DNA from: Sphingomicrobium sediminis
Lineage (GTDB): Bacteria > Pseudomonadota > Alphaproteobacteria > Sphingomonadales > Sphingomonadaceae
NCBI RefSeq assembly: GCF_023805295.1
Contig: NZ_JAMSHT010000001.1
Span: 930,001 to 994,000, forward strand
Direction: 5' to 3'
Length of the DNA stretch: 64,000 bases
Below, piece by piece: positions 10,306 through 19,198 of this stretch. A program made the position numbers and the translations under genes. The stretch's first letter is position 1, and every line of letters begins with the position of its first letter. The notes below the pieces were generated by a model. It was not told where the DNA came from, made no database searches, and saw nothing but the letters and a program-made list of their open reading frames with translations.

Positions 10306-10953
10306 ATGACCAAGAAGCTCATCCTCCTCTGCGCCGCAAGCGCCGCTTTGGCCGGCTGTGCAGGCTCGATGTACGAAGGCCGCCAGGACGCCGCGGGCCT
10401 CGCCCCGGTCAACGTTCCGGTCGTCAGCCAGAGTGTCTACGCCTATGACGTGGCCGCGCCCGGCGGCAACCTGCCGACCAGCGAAGCCGATCGTCTCAAC
10501 GCCTGGTTCGCCTCGCTCGGCCTGCAATATGGCGACGTCGTCTATGTCGACGGTCCGCTTGCCGCTGCAGCCCGCGACGATGTCGCCGGCGTGGCCAGCC
10601 GCTATGGCCTGCTGCTCAGCGACGGTGCCCCGATCACTGCCGGTGCCGTCCCCCCGGGCGCGGTCCGCGTGGTTGTCGGTCGTGCGGTCGCCAGCGTGCC
10701 GAACTGCCCGAACTTCGACGGCCGTTCGCAGCCCAACCCCCAGAATGTCGCCATGCCCGGTTACGGCTGCGGCGTGAACGGGGCGCTGGCTGCCATGGTC
10801 GCGAACCCGAATGACCTGGTCTACGGCCGTGCCGGCACCGGTGTCACCGACAGCCGTGCTGCCGCCCGTGCTGTCCAGACCTATCGCGAACAGCCCCAGA
10901 CGGGCCGCGACGGGCTCGAAAAAGTCAACACTCAAGAAGCAGGAGGGCAGTAA
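10306..10953 (+). CDS. cpaD: CpaD family pilus lipoprotein
   Basis: A 215-aa lipoprotein (lipobox LAGC near residue 20) corresponding to CpaD, which supports secretin assembly at the outer membrane. The region VPNCPNFDG then NVAMPGYGCGVNGALAAMVANP is the conserved CpaD signature with paired cysteines. It sits between cpaC and cpaE and its stop overlaps the cpaE start by one base (TAATG), so the two should be co-translated. Confidence 0.93.
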   Translation: MTKKLILLCAASAALAGCAGSMYEGRQDAAGLAPVNVPVVSQSVYAYDVAAPGGNLPTSEADRLNAWFASLGLQYGDVVYVDGPLAAAARDDVAGVASRYGLLLSDGAPITAGAVPPGAVRVVVGRAVASVPNCPNFDGRSQPNPQNVAMPGYGCGVNGALAAMVANPNDLVYGRAGTGVTDSRAAARAVQTYREQPQTGRDGLEKVNTQEAGGQ

Positions 10954-12221
10954 TGAACGCGCCTTTCCAAGCACGCGCCGGTTTGCGTGAGCCTTTCACC
11001 GCTTTCGTCTGCGACGAAGAAACTGCAGACATGCTCCGCCCCGTGGCGGTCGAGCATGGCTGGTCGCCGGACAAGGTCAACAAAGGCGGCCTGCGCAATG
11101 CAGTCCAGTCGCTCTCGGTCTCGGCCAGCCCGAACGTGCTGTTCGTCGACCTGTCGGAATCGGCCGACCCGCTCAATGACATCAACTCGCTCGCCGAAGT
11201 CTGCGAGCCGGGCACGATCGTCATCGCCGCCGGCCAGGTCAACGATGTCCGCCTCTATCGCGACCTTACCGCGAGCGGCATCCACGATTACCTGCTGAAG
11301 CCGTTCACGGTCGACCAACTGCGCGAAACCTTCGCCCAGGCGCAGTCGATCCTGTCGGGTCCGCGTGGTGAAGCCCAGGCCGAAAAGCCGCATGTCATGA
11401 GCGCCGTCATCGGCGTGCGTGGCGGCGTCGGCGCCTCGACCATCGCTACCAGCCTTGCCTGGATGCTGGGCGAGAAGGCCAACCGTTCGACGGCCCTCCT
11501 CGATCTCGACATCCATTTCGGCACCGGCGCGCTGGCGCTTGACCTCGAGCCTGGCCGCGGTCTCACCGACGCCATCGAGAACCCGTCGCGTATCGACGGC
11601 CTGTTCATCGAACGCGCCATGGTCCGTGCCAACGAGAAGCTTTCGGTCCTCTCGGCCGAAGCGCCCATCTCGCAGCCGATGATCACCGACGGCACTGCCT
11701 TCTTCCAACTCCAGGAAGAAATGAAGAATGCCTTCGAATCGACGGTCATCGACACGCCGCGCCACATGCTCATCCAGTATCCGCACATGGTCCATGACGC
11801 CCATGTCGCGGTGGTGGTCTCTGAGCTGACGCTGGCCGCGACCCGCGACACCATCCGCCTGCTCGCCTGGCTCAAGTCCAACGCGCCGCAGACCAAGGTG
11901 ATCGTTGCTGCCAACGCCGTGCCCTCGGGCGGTGCGCTGGAAATCAGCCGCAAGGATTTCGAACAGTCGATCGAACGCGATGTCGACATCGTCTTCCCGG
12001 CCGATCCGAAGGCGGCGGCCCAAGCTGCCAAGCTCGGCAAGCCGCTTGCGGAAATCGCGACCGGCAAGCTCGCCCAGCCGTTCGCAAAGCTGTCGAACAT
12101 GGTCCTGAGCCACGCCAGCGAGGACGGCGCCGAAATGCCGACCACCGAAGGCGGTTCGAAGGCCTCGATCATGGATGGCCTCAAGAACATGCTGCAGAAG
12201 CCCAAAGCCGAAGCAGCCTAA
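10953..12221 (+). CDS. cpaE: CpaE-like pilus assembly ATPase (MinD/ParA type)
   Basis: A 422-aa protein with an N-terminal receiver-like domain (about residues 15-130) and a MinD/ParA-type ATPase domain beginning near residue 150. The deviant Walker A reads RGGVGAST near 156-163, lacking the usual Lys, as is normal in CpaE, and DLDIHFGTG is the following switch region. In Caulobacter CpaE positions the pilus machinery at the pole; this role is inferred by homology. The motor ATPase gene cpaF would normally come next but does not. Confidence 0.94.
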   Translation: MNAPFQARAGLREPFTAFVCDEETADMLRPVAVEHGWSPDKVNKGGLRNAVQSLSVSASPNVLFVDLSESADPLNDINSLAEVCEPGTIVIAAGQVNDVRLYRDLTASGIHDYLLKPFTVDQLRETFAQAQSILSGPRGEAQAEKPHVMSAVIGVRGGVGASTIATSLAWMLGEKANRSTALLDLDIHFGTGALALDLEPGRGLTDAIENPSRIDGLFIERAMVRANEKLSVLSAEAPISQPMITDGTAFFQLQEEMKNAFESTVIDTPRHMLIQYPHMVHDAHVAVVVSELTLAATRDTIRLLAWLKSNAPQTKVIVAANAVPSGGALEISRKDFEQSIERDVDIVFPADPKAAAQAAKLGKPLAEIATGKLAQPFAKLSNMVLSHASEDGAEMPTTEGGSKASIMDGLKNMLQKPKAEAA

Positions 12222-12238
12222 GGCCAAGTCAAGTCCGC

Positions 12239-12275
12239 GGGGGGTGCGGGCAACCGGTTGAGACAACCGCCCCCC
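12239..12275 (+). other. Hairpin at the expected cpaF position
   Basis: In the 85-bp cpaE-tadB gap, GGGGGG (12239-12244) can pair with CCCCCC (12270-12275) around an inner GGTTG/CAACC stem (12256-12268). No T-tract follows, so it is more likely an mRNA stability or attenuation element than a full terminator. This is the place where many tad loci carry the cpaF ATPase gene. Confidence 0.45.
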
Positions 12276-12306
12276 TCGCATCTACGTTTAGAAGGGGTCC
12301 ACGCCC

Positions 12307-13278
12307 ATGCTGCTCGTCCTGATGATTGTCGGTCTCCTCGGTGCCGGCGCGCTTGCATATTTCGCTTTCCAGGGGCCGAGCCCCCAGAAGGCCCTCAAGC
12401 GCCGCGTCGAAGTGCTGCGCGAGCGTCATTCGCCGGGCGGCGCGACGCAGGCCAATGCGCAGGCTCAGATCCGCAAGCTGATGGAGAAGCGCAAGAACCG
12501 CGCCGACAGCTTTGCGGCGACCCTGGTCCCGCGCCCTGCCCTCATGCAGGCCCGCCTCAAGCGTACCGGTAAGAATATCGAGCTGGGCCGCTACGCCATC
12601 ATCAACGCCGTCATCTTCGGCGTCGTTGCCGCATTGCTCATGCTGCAGGGCTTCCCGTTCCTGCTGGCCATCATGGTCGGCCTGCTGGTCGGCATCGGCC
12701 TGCCGCATATGGCCGTCAGCCGCATGATCAAGAAGCGGATCAACACCTTCACCGCCAATTTCCCCGACGCCATCGAACTCATGGTGCGCGGCCTGCGCTC
12801 GGGTCTTCCGATCACGGAAACGCTCGCCATCGTCGCCAACGAGATCAAGGGTCCCGTCGCGGACGAGTTCAAGATCGTCGCCGACAAGATGAAGGTGGGC
12901 AAGACGATGGAATCGGCGCTTCAGGATACGGCAGACCGCCTCGAGACGCCCGAATTCCAGTTTTTCGTGATCACGTTGGCGATCCAGCGCGAAACCGGTG
13001 GTAACCTTGCGGAGACCTTGTCGAACCTCGCCGACGTGCTCCGCAAGCGCTCCCAGATGAAGCTCAAGATCCGTGCGATGAGCTCGGAATCCAAGGCCTC
13101 GGCCTGGATCGTCGGCTCGCTGCCCTTCATCGTGTTCGCGCTGATCATGGTGATCAACCCGCCCTACATGTTGGGCTTCTTTCAGGACGAACGTCTGATC
13201 ATCGCCGGTATCGGCGGTCTGGTCTGGATGTCGATTGGCGTCGGCATCATGGCCAAGATGGTCAGCTTCGAAATCTAG
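12307..13278 (+). CDS. tadB: Tad inner-membrane platform protein TadB
   Basis: A 323-aa type II secretion F-domain protein. A membrane helix at the N-terminus (LLVLMIVGLLGAGALAYFAF) is followed by a cytoplasmic part, two central helices (near 95-140), the T2SF domain with ANFPDAIELMVRGLRSG, LETPEFQFFVITL and QRETGGNLAETL, and C-terminal helices. The ATG at 12307 is the only plausible start. It forms the pilus platform together with TadC, which follows 19 bp later. Confidence 0.94.
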   Translation: MLLVLMIVGLLGAGALAYFAFQGPSPQKALKRRVEVLRERHSPGGATQANAQAQIRKLMEKRKNRADSFAATLVPRPALMQARLKRTGKNIELGRYAIINAVIFGVVAALLMLQGFPFLLAIMVGLLVGIGLPHMAVSRMIKKRINTFTANFPDAIELMVRGLRSGLPITETLAIVANEIKGPVADEFKIVADKMKVGKTMESALQDTADRLETPEFQFFVITLAIQRETGGNLAETLSNLADVLRKRSQMKLKIRAMSSESKASAWIVGSLPFIVFALIMVINPPYMLGFFQDERLIIAGIGGLVWMSIGVGIMAKMVSFEI

Positions 13279-13297
13279 AGCGAGGAAAGGCAGAACC

Positions 13298-14287
13298 ATG
13301 GAAGCTACCGGTCCCACCCTCCTCGGTATCGACGTCGTCTGGGTTGCAACCCTGTTGTCGGCGGTCGCCGTCCTGGCCGTGCTCACCGCCATCTATGCGG
13401 CGACGACGGCCAAGGATCCGATGGCCAAGCGCGTGAAGGCCCTCAATGCTCGCCGCGAGCAGTTGAAGGCCGGCATCGTTGCCTCGACCAACAAGCGCAA
13501 GCCGCTGACGAAGAAGAACAAGGCGGCGGACAATGTCCGCAACCTGCTGACCCAGTTCAAGATGGTCCAGACCGACCAGCTCGAGGCGACCCAAAAGCGT
13601 CTCGGCCAGGCCGGTATCCGTTCCAAGGAACTGGCCTACTTCATCATTTTCGCACGCTTCGTGCTGCCGGTCGTGCTCGGCCTGTTCGCGGTCGTGATGA
13701 TCTATGTCGTGGACTATTTCCCCGAATGGAGCGCGATCAAGAAATATGGCGCCCTCGCGCTGACCGTCTTCGGTTCGTACAAGGCGCCGGACATCTGGCT
13801 CAAAAACAAGGTCGACAAGCGCTCCAAGGCGATCCAGAAGGGCCTGCCCGACGCACTCGACCTGTTGGTCATCTGCGCCGAAGCCGGTCTCACCGTCGAC
13901 GCCGCATTCAGCCGCGTCAGCAAGGAACTGGGCAAGGCCTATCCCGAGCTGGGCGACGAATTCGGCCTGACCGCGATCGAGCTGGGCTTCCTCAACGAGC
14001 GTCGCAACGCGTTCGAGAACCTCGCCTATCGCGTTGATCTCGAAGCCGTCCGCGGCGTCGTGACGACGATGATCCAGACCGAGAAATACGGCACCCCGCT
14101 GGCCAGCGCGCTGCGCGTCCTCTCGGCCGAATTCCGTAACGAGCGCATGATGCGCGCCGAAGAAAAGGCCGCGCGTCTCCCGGCGATCATGACCGTGCCG
14201 CTCATCCTCTTCATTCTGCCGACCCTGTTCGTGGTCATCCTGGGTCCGGCCGCCTGTTCGATCTCCGACAGCTTCATCAACGGCTAG
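13298..14287 (+). CDS. tadC: Tad inner-membrane platform protein TadC
   Basis: A 329-aa partner of TadB with the same T2SF fold: KGLPDALDLLVICAEAGLTVDAAF, then YGTPLASALRVLSAEFR and hydrophobic C-terminal helices (PLILFILPTLFVVIL). ATG 13298 is chosen because AGGAAAGG precedes it; an upstream in-frame extension overlaps tadB. It is the last tad gene present, followed by a terminator at 14326. TadD, often the next gene, is missing here. Confidence 0.94.
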   Translation: MEATGPTLLGIDVVWVATLLSAVAVLAVLTAIYAATTAKDPMAKRVKALNARREQLKAGIVASTNKRKPLTKKNKAADNVRNLLTQFKMVQTDQLEATQKRLGQAGIRSKELAYFIIFARFVLPVVLGLFAVVMIYVVDYFPEWSAIKKYGALALTVFGSYKAPDIWLKNKVDKRSKAIQKGLPDALDLLVICAEAGLTVDAAFSRVSKELGKAYPELGDEFGLTAIELGFLNERRNAFENLAYRVDLEAVRGVVTTMIQTEKYGTPLASALRVLSAEFRNERMMRAEEKAARLPAIMTVPLILFILPTLFVVILGPAACSISDSFING

Positions 14288-14325
14288 TCGCGACGATCAA
14301 GAAGGCTTCCCTGGTGGGGGGAAGG

Positions 14326-14360
14326 AACCGCCGTCATCCTTAGGGGTGGCGGCGGTTTTC
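14326..14360 (+). terminator. Rho-independent terminator of the tad operon
   Basis: AACCGCCGTCATCC (14326-14339) pairs with GGTGGCGGCGGTT (14345-14357), and TTTT follows. It lies 38 bp past the tadC stop. The rest of the gap to 14478 holds a 7-bp inverted repeat TATCCGG/CCGGATA (14362-14388) but no gene that I can support. Confidence 0.85.
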
Positions 14361-14478
14361 ATATCCGGCTTCTTGATGCAACCGGATACGGTATCTCCAT
14401 GCTGCGCTCTCGTTTTCGTTTGACGGGAACCGCGCGGCGCCCCAGCCTGTTCGATGACAAAAGCAGGGGATATTTCAC

Positions 14479-14721
14479 ATGCTCGAATTCAGCCAGGACC
14501 AGTGGATCTCGATCGGCCTCATCTTCCTGATGGGCGTGCTCATCGGCGGCTTCCTGATGGCCGGCGGCGGGCGCAAGTGGAAGGAACGCTACAAGGCCGA
14601 GAAGCTGCGCCGCGAGCAGGTCGAAGCAGACTATAAGGCAGCCGAAACGGAATGGCGCGAACAGGACAGCCTGCGCGCCGCTGCGCTCAAGGGCCAGGGC
14701 AAGGAAGACCCGGCGGTCTAA
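14479..14721 (+). CDS. Small single-pass membrane protein
   Basis: An 80-aa protein with one N-terminal membrane helix (ISIGLIFLMGVLIGGFLMAGG, about residues 10-30) and a charged helical cytoplasmic tail (KWKERYKAEKLRREQVEADY). CAGGGG lies ahead of the ATG. The architecture resembles small YhcB-like or membrane-anchored coiled-coil proteins, but I do not recognise the family. Its stop overlaps the glyS stop by 4 bp in convergent orientation. Confidence 0.7.
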   Translation: MLEFSQDQWISIGLIFLMGVLIGGFLMAGGGRKWKERYKAEKLRREQVEADYKAAETEWREQDSLRAAALKGQGKEDPAV

Positions 14722-16808
14722 CCTTCGATTTTCGAGAAGTCGGCGGCCCCGTCGACCAGGCTGCGGAAACGCGCGAGCAGGCCGAGGCGGCGCGCCTTTA
14801 CGTCCGCATCGTCGGCGACGACCATCACTTCCTCGAAGAAGGCATCGATCGGCCCGCGTAGCGAGGCGAGCGCCGCCATTGCTGCAGTGAATTCCTCGTC
14901 ATTGAGCGCCTGCGTCGTAACCGGCCCTGCCTTCACGAGCGCGTCGGCCAGAGCGGCCTCTTCGCCCTGCAAGGTCTCGTGGTCCCACTCGGCGACTGCA
15001 CGATCGAACGCCGCGCTCTCACCCACCAACGCCAGCGGATCTTCCTCGCCAGTCTGTTCGAGCGTGCCTGGAATCGACCCCGAGCCCTCGACGCCTTCCT
15101 TCTTGAGGATGTTCGACGCGCGCTTGTAAGCGGCCAGCAAGTCGGTCCCGGCATCGGTCTCAACAAACGCCTGCAGCGCCTTCACGCGCGACAGGATGCG
15201 GACGAGATCGTCTTCGCCTTCGAGCGCAAATACCGCGTCGATGAGGTCGTGACGGACACCTGCCTCCTTCTGCTGGACCTTGAGGCGGTCAGCGAAGAAG
15301 TCGAGCAGGTCGCCCTCGGCAACCGAGAGGCGCAGATCATTCTCCTCGATGAGACGGATCGCTCCGAGCGCAGACCGACGCAGCGCAAACGGATCCTTGG
15401 ACCCGGTCGGCTTTTCATCAATACCGAAAAAGGCGCGGAGGCTATCCAGCTTGTCCGCTAAACTCACCGCCACCGTCACGGGCGCAGTGGGGACGTCATC
15501 CCCCTGCCCGACCGGCTTGTAATGGTCGCGGATGGCATCGGCGATTTCGTCACTTTCGCCCTGCGCGTGGGCGAGGTAGCCGCCGATTAGGCCCTGCAAT
15601 TCGCCATATTCGCCGACCAGTTCGGTGACGAGGTCGTTCTTCGACAGGCGCGCGGCGCGCTCGACCGTATCGGGGTCGGCGTCGACGATCTTCTCTTCGG
15701 CCAGCCAGCGCGCCAGCCTGGCGACGCGATCGACCTTGTCGGCGACGGTGCCGAGCTTTTCGTGGAAGACGATATCGGCCAGCTGGTCGCCGAGGCTTTC
15801 TAGCGGCACCTTGAGGTCGTTTTCCCAGAAGAAGCGCGCATCGCTGAGACGCGCGGCGAGCACCTTCTGGTTGCCTTCGATGACCGCCTGCGGATCGCTG
15901 CTTTCGAGGTTCGCGGTGCAGACGAAGGCGGGCGCGAGCTTCTCGCCGTCGGTCATCACGAAATATTTCTGGTCGGCGCGCGCGGTCTTCTGGATGACCT
16001 CGGGCGGCACGTCGAGAAAGTCGGGGTCGAAGCGACCGAGAAGCGGCACCGGCCATTCGGTCAGCCCCGAATTCTCGATGACGAGCCCTTCGTCCTCGAT
16101 GAGGTCATAGCCGGCTTCGGCGGCAAGCTTCTTGGCGCCGTCGCGGACGATGCCCTCGCGCTCCTCATGGTCGACCAGCACATGCGCCATACGCAGCTTT
16201 TCGACATAGTCGGACGCACCGGCGAAGGTGATCTCGCCCGGATGATGGAAGCGGTGGCCGAGGCTAGCGGCGCCGCAACCAACGCCCTCAATCTCAACCG
16301 GCACCACATCGCCGCCCAGCATCGCGACGATGCGATGCAGCGGGCGGACCCAGCGCAAGCTCTCGCTCGACGCCGAGGCTTTGCCCCAGCGCATCGACTT
16401 GGGCCACGGAAAGTCGCGAATGATCGCGGTGATTGCGGGGCCGAGGATATCGGCGGTCGGTCGACCCGGCTTGTCGATTACGGCGAAGTAAGTATCGCGT
16501 CCCTTGAGGTCGCGCACTTCCAATTCGTCGCGGCTCAGGCCCACCTTGCGCAGGAAGCCTTCGATCGCCTGGTCGGGCGCAGCCGTCGGCGGCCCCTTGG
16601 TTTCCTCGCGCACCGCTTCGGTTTCGGCCGGCAGTCCGATTGCGATCAGCGCAAGACGGCGCGGGGTCGAATAGGTCGTGATGCTGTCAGCCTTGAGACC
16701 CGCATTGGCGAGCTGCGCGGCGAACAGACGCTCGAGGTCGGCGCGGGCCTTGGCCTGCATGCGCGCCGGAATTTCCTCGGAGAAGAGTTCGAGCAGGAAA
16801 TCAGCCAT
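14718..16808 (-). CDS. glyS: Glycine-tRNA ligase beta subunit
   Basis: Beta subunit (696 aa) of the bacterial alpha2beta2 glycyl-tRNA synthetase. The N-terminus [18 protein letters not shown] is the family signature, and the middle has [12 protein letters not shown] and [21 protein letters not shown]. An HD-type region and a C-terminal anticodon-binding DALR-like domain follow. ATG at 16808 is preferred over the 6-residue longer MKRRRP reading. It overlaps the glyQ end by 8 bp, so the subunits are coupled. Confidence 0.97.
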   Translation of the reverse strand: MADFLLELFSEEIPARMQAKARADLERLFAAQLANAGLKADSITTYSTPRRLALIAIGLPAETEAVREETKGPPTAAPDQAIEGFLRKVGLSRDELEVRDLKGRDTYFAVIDKPGRPTADILGPAITAIIRDFPWPKSMRWGKASASSESLRWVRPLHRIVAMLGGDVVPVEIEGVGCGAASLGHRFHHPGEITFAGASDYVEKLRMAHVLVDHEEREGIVRDGAKKLAAEAGYDLIEDEGLVIENSGLTEWPVPLLGRFDPDFLDVPPEVIQKTARADQKYFVMTDGEKLAPAFVCTANLESSDPQAVIEGNQKVLAARLSDARFFWENDLKVPLESLGDQLADIVFHEKLGTVADKVDRVARLARWLAEEKIVDADPDTVERAARLSKNDLVTELVGEYGELQGLIGGYLAHAQGESDEIADAIRDHYKPVGQGDDVPTAPVTVAVSLADKLDSLRAFFGIDEKPTGSKDPFALRRSALGAIRLIEENDLRLSVAEGDLLDFFADRLKVQQKEAGVRHDLIDAVFALEGEDDLVRILSRVKALQAFVETDAGTDLLAAYKRASNILKKEGVEGSGSIPGTLEQTGEEDPLALVGESAAFDRAVAEWDHETLQGEEAALADALVKAGPVTTQALNDEEFTAAMAALASLRGPIDAFFEEVMVVADDADVKARRLGLLARFRSLVDGAADFSKIEG

Positions 16809-17664
16809 TGGCCGTCTCCTCTTCATGCGTCAGCCAGGCGGCACAGGCGCCCTTCGCGAGATCGCGCACGCGGCCGATATAGGCCTGGCGCTCGGCGACC
16901 GAGATCACCCCCCTCGCCTGCAGCGTATTGAAGATGTGGCTGGCCTTGATGGCCTGCTCATAGGCCGCCAGCGGCAAGGCGTTGTTGAGGCAGTTCTCCG
17001 CCTCGCCCGCAGCCTTCTTGAACAGGTCGAACAGCATTTCGGTGTCGGCCACTTCGAAATGGTATTTCGACATCTGCTTCTCATTTTCGAGGAAGACGTC
17101 GCGATAGGTCATGCCGTGATTGTTGAAGGCGAGGTCGAACACATTGTCGACGCCCTGAATGTACATGGCGAGGCGCTCGAGCCCGTAGGTGAGCTCGCCC
17201 GCGACCGGCTTGCAGTCGAAACCGCCGACCTGCTGGAAATAGGTGAACTGGGTCACTTCCATCCCGTCGCACCACACTTCCCAGCCGAGGCCCCAGGCGC
17301 CCAAAGTCGGGCTTTCCCAGTCATCCTCGACAAAGCGGATATCGTGTTTCAGCGGATCGACATCGATCTCGCGGAGGCTGCCAAGATAGAGGTCCTGCAA
17401 ATTCTCCGGACTCGGCTTCAGCATCACCTGATACTGGTAATAGTGGCCGAGACGGTTCGGATTTTCGCCATAGCGCCCGTCGGTCGGGCGGCGGCACGGC
17501 TGAACGTAGGCGGCGGCCCAGGGCTTGGGCCCCAGCGCGCGCAGCGTCGTCGCCGGATGGAAGGTCCCTGCCCCCATTTCCATGTCATAGGGCTGGAGAA
17601 TCGCGCAGCCCTGCGCACCCCAATAGGCGTGCAGGCGCAGGATAAGGTCTTGGAAGCTCAGCAT
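16801..17664 (-). CDS. glyQ: Glycine-tRNA ligase alpha subunit
   Basis: Catalytic alpha subunit (287 aa). It begins [20 protein letters not shown] and carries the motifs [41 protein letters not shown] (motif 2 region) and [16 protein letters not shown]. The ATG at 17664 gives the normal length; upstream codons to 17736 are in frame but unlikely. It is divergent from the XRE module, with the operator region between. Confidence 0.97.
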   Translation of the reverse strand: MLSFQDLILRLHAYWGAQGCAILQPYDMEMGAGTFHPATTLRALGPKPWAAAYVQPCRRPTDGRYGENPNRLGHYYQYQVMLKPSPENLQDLYLGSLREIDVDPLKHDIRFVEDDWESPTLGAWGLGWEVWCDGMEVTQFTYFQQVGGFDCKPVAGELTYGLERLAMYIQGVDNVFDLAFNNHGMTYRDVFLENEKQMSKYHFEVADTEMLFDLFKKAAGEAENCLNNALPLAAYEQAIKASHIFNTLQARGVISVAERQAYIGRVRDLAKGACAAWLTHEEETANG

Positions 17665-17759
17665 GATGGCTTGGGCTTTGGCGAAGGTGGCCGCACGGGT
17701 CAAGCAATGAGAGAAGAAGTCACGCTTTCCTCCCAAAAAGGAAGGTCATGGCGACTTTT

Positions 17760-17777
17760 TGTCAGGAGTTCTTGACA
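17760..17777. promoter_or_regulatory. Operator copy 1, TGTCA-N8-TGACA
   Basis: An 18-bp inverted repeat, TGTCA then 8 bases then TGACA. Its right half overlaps the -35 hexamer of the promoter at 17772. A second copy with the same arms and spacer lies exactly 40 bp downstream. The most likely ligand is the XRE protein encoded at 18089, which is an inference from context. Confidence 0.6.
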
Positions 17778-17800
17778 TAGTCAGCGAATCGCGACATATT
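17772..17800 (+). promoter_or_regulatory. Sigma-70-like promoter of the XRE module
   Basis: TTGACA (17772-17777), a 17-base spacer and CATATT (17795-17800). It is the best promoter match I saw in the window and lies 33 bp before the first small gene of the module. Both hexamers touch an operator copy, the arrangement expected for repression or autoregulation. Confidence 0.65.
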
Positions 17801-17817
17801 GTCAGCACAACCTGACA
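17800..17817. promoter_or_regulatory. Operator copy 2, TGTCA-N8-TGACA
   Basis: TGTCA (17800-17804), 8 bases, TGACA (17813-17817); extended it reads TTGTCAG-N6-CTGACAA, a perfect 7-bp inverted repeat. It begins at the last base of the -10 hexamer and covers the likely transcription start, so a bound regulator would block RNA polymerase. Confidence 0.65.
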
Positions 17818-17832
17818 AAAGGGAACGCAAAC

Positions 17833-17973
17833 GTGACTAATGAAGACCCCAAGAACAGCGATCAGCAGATCGATAGCGTCATCAAGCGCATCTTTTCGCC
17901 GCAGAACGATGCGGACCGCGAATTGATGTGGACGGCCATCGTCGCTTTCGCTTTTGGCGCGCTGATCTTCTGA
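17833..17973 (+). CDS. 46-aa tail-anchored membrane micro-protein
   Basis: A small reading frame starting GTG with AAGGGA upstream. The product (MTNEDPKNSDQQIDSVIKRI...) has a polar N-terminal half and one hydrophobic C-terminal segment (MWTAIVAFAFGALIF), as in a tail-anchored protein. It is the first gene after the operator-flanked promoter and is followed after 2 bp by another micro-protein. No family is recognised. Its position, ribosome binding site and tight packing support it as a real gene. Confidence 0.6.
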   Translation: MTNEDPKNSDQQIDSVIKRIFSPQNDADRELMWTAIVAFAFGALIF

Positions 17974-17975
17974 TC

Positions 17976-18092
17976 ATGCTCGCCCCGCCCGCACAGCGCG
18001 TCGCCAACGCCCTCGCCATCCTGATCCTGATCGTTTTCATGGTTGGCGTGGCGGACGGGCTCACCAACCTATCGAGTGCAATAGCCGGATGA
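17976..18092 (+). CDS. 38-aa hydrophobic micro-protein
   Basis: ATG at 17976 begins MLAPPAQRVANALAIL; the central stretch LAILILIVFMVGVA is a likely membrane helix. It starts 2 bp after the previous stop and its own stop overlaps the XRE start by 4 bp (ATGA), so it is probably translated by coupling. No independent ribosome binding site is evident. The function is unknown; it could be a membrane partner of the neighbouring four-helix proteins. Confidence 0.5.
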   Translation: MLAPPAQRVANALAILILIVFMVGVADGLTNLSSAIAG

Positions 18093-18295
18093 CCTCGCTC
18101 ATGAAGAACGACCTCAAAGTCCTGCGTGCGATCAATGGCTGGAGCCAGGCCGAGCTGGCGGGACGTCTCGACGTCTCGCGTCAGGCGGTCAATGCGATCG
18201 AGACCGGCAAGCACGATCCGTCGCTGCCTCTAGCCTTCAAGATTGCTCGCCTGTTCAACAAACCCATCGAGGAAATTTTCGATGACGAAGCGTGA
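18089..18295 (+). CDS. XRE-family (Cro/CI-type) transcriptional regulator
   Basis: A 68-aa protein that is almost only a helix-turn-helix: LKVLRAINGWSQAELAGRL, then VSRQAVNAIETGKHDPSLPLAFKIARLF and IEEIFDDEA. This is the small YozG-like XRE type often found beside membrane proteins. The start could be 18089 (ATGA overlap with the previous gene) or the ATG at 18101. It probably binds the twin operators at 17760 and 17800 and controls its own operon. It overlaps the next gene by 14 bp. Confidence 0.88.
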   Translation: MTSLMKNDLKVLRAINGWSQAELAGRLDVSRQAVNAIETGKHDPSLPLAFKIARLFNKPIEEIFDDEA

Positions 18296-18704
18296 TGAGA
18301 ACCTGACCGGCGAGCAGCGCGAGGCGAAACGCCGCCGCCGCTTCTGGAAGATGATGGCAGGGTTCGCGCTGGCGGGCTTCCTGTCGGCCTTCTTTGCTGG
18401 CTTCTTCACCGGCTTTTCCGACGGCATTGGCAGCCCGATCGCGCTGATCGTCTTCTTGGTCTGCTGCGCCGCCTTCTACACCTGGATCAGCGCCTATTTC
18501 TTCCGCACCGTCGACGAGCTCGAAGTCGCCGACAATCTGTGGGGCAGCCTGATCGGCCTCTATTTCTATCTCGGCGCGCAGCCGGCCTGGTGGGTGCTCC
18601 ACGATGCCGGCGTGGTCGGACCGATCGAACATTGGCCGCTCTATATCGCCACCGTCTTCGTCGCCATGGCCGCCTATGTCGGCCGCAAGATCCTCAACCG
18701 CTAG
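18282..18704 (+). CDS. Four-helix membrane protein of the XRE module
   Basis: A 140-aa protein, MTKRDENLTGEQREAKRRRRFW, whose basic N-terminus should face the cytoplasm. Four hydrophobic segments follow (GFALAGFLSAFFAGFF, IALIVFLVCCAAFYTWIS, LWGSLIGLYFYLG, IATVFVAMAAYVG). The start at 18282 is inside the last codons of the XRE gene, giving a 14-bp overlap; the upstream in-frame start at 18243 would overlap further. I recognise no family. Membrane proteins paired with small XRE regulators are common, but their role is mostly unknown. Confidence 0.75.
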   Translation: MTKRDENLTGEQREAKRRRRFWKMMAGFALAGFLSAFFAGFFTGFSDGIGSPIALIVFLVCCAAFYTWISAYFFRTVDELEVADNLWGSLIGLYFYLGAQPAWWVLHDAGVVGPIEHWPLYIATVFVAMAAYVGRKILNR

Positions 18705-18724
18705 TTTCCGGGACCGATATCATC

Positions 18725-19153
18725 ATGACCGACACCAACAACCTCACCCCCGGCGAAGCCAAATTGAAGGCCCGCGAAAAGGCCACCATGCGGCTCATAT
18801 TCGGCGGTTTCCTCATCGGCCTCATCGTCGGCGCGTCGCTCGCCATCGGTTCCGACGGCTCGATCTTCGATCCGAACAGCGAATGGTCGCCCAAGGTGAG
18901 CCTGGCCATCAGCATCTTCTTCCTCGCCGCACTGCCGCCCTTGCTGTGGTACGCACAAAAAGGCGCGGACGATTACGAGCTGGCGCACCAGCGCTTCGGC
19001 TTCGAGATCGCCTTCTTCCTCGTCATCATCGCCTATCCCGTCTGGTACACCCTCTGGAAAGGCGGCTTCCTGATCGAGCCTCAGCACGAGGCCGTATTCG
19101 GCACCATGTTCATCGTCAGCCTGATCGGCTACGCCTGGCACAGGTTCCGCTAA
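18725..19153 (+). CDS. Second four-helix membrane protein of the XRE module
   Basis: 142 aa beginning MTDTNNLTPGEAKLKAREKATM. Hydrophobic segments are at LIFGGFLIGLIVGASLAIG, VSLAISIFFLAALPPLLWY, IAFFLVIIAYPVWYTLW and MFIVSLIGYAWH. It has a layout similar to the preceding protein (charged N-terminus then four helices) and may be a diverged paralogue. It lies 20 bp after it and 45 bp before the first TraB/GumN gene, without a terminator in between. Confidence 0.75.
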   Translation: MTDTNNLTPGEAKLKAREKATMRLIFGGFLIGLIVGASLAIGSDGSIFDPNSEWSPKVSLAISIFFLAALPPLLWYAQKGADDYELAHQRFGFEIAFFLVIIAYPVWYTLWKGGFLIEPQHEAVFGTMFIVSLIGYAWHRFR

Positions 19154-19198
19154 CTCACTGCAATAACGACACAAATTTATAACCTGAAAGGAAATATC

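Noticed and set aside
14361..14478. A hidden Flp pilin gene or small RNA after the tadC terminator.
   Set aside because: No frame with a prepilin-type Gly-Phe cleavage site or ribosome binding site; only a 7-bp inverted repeat is there.
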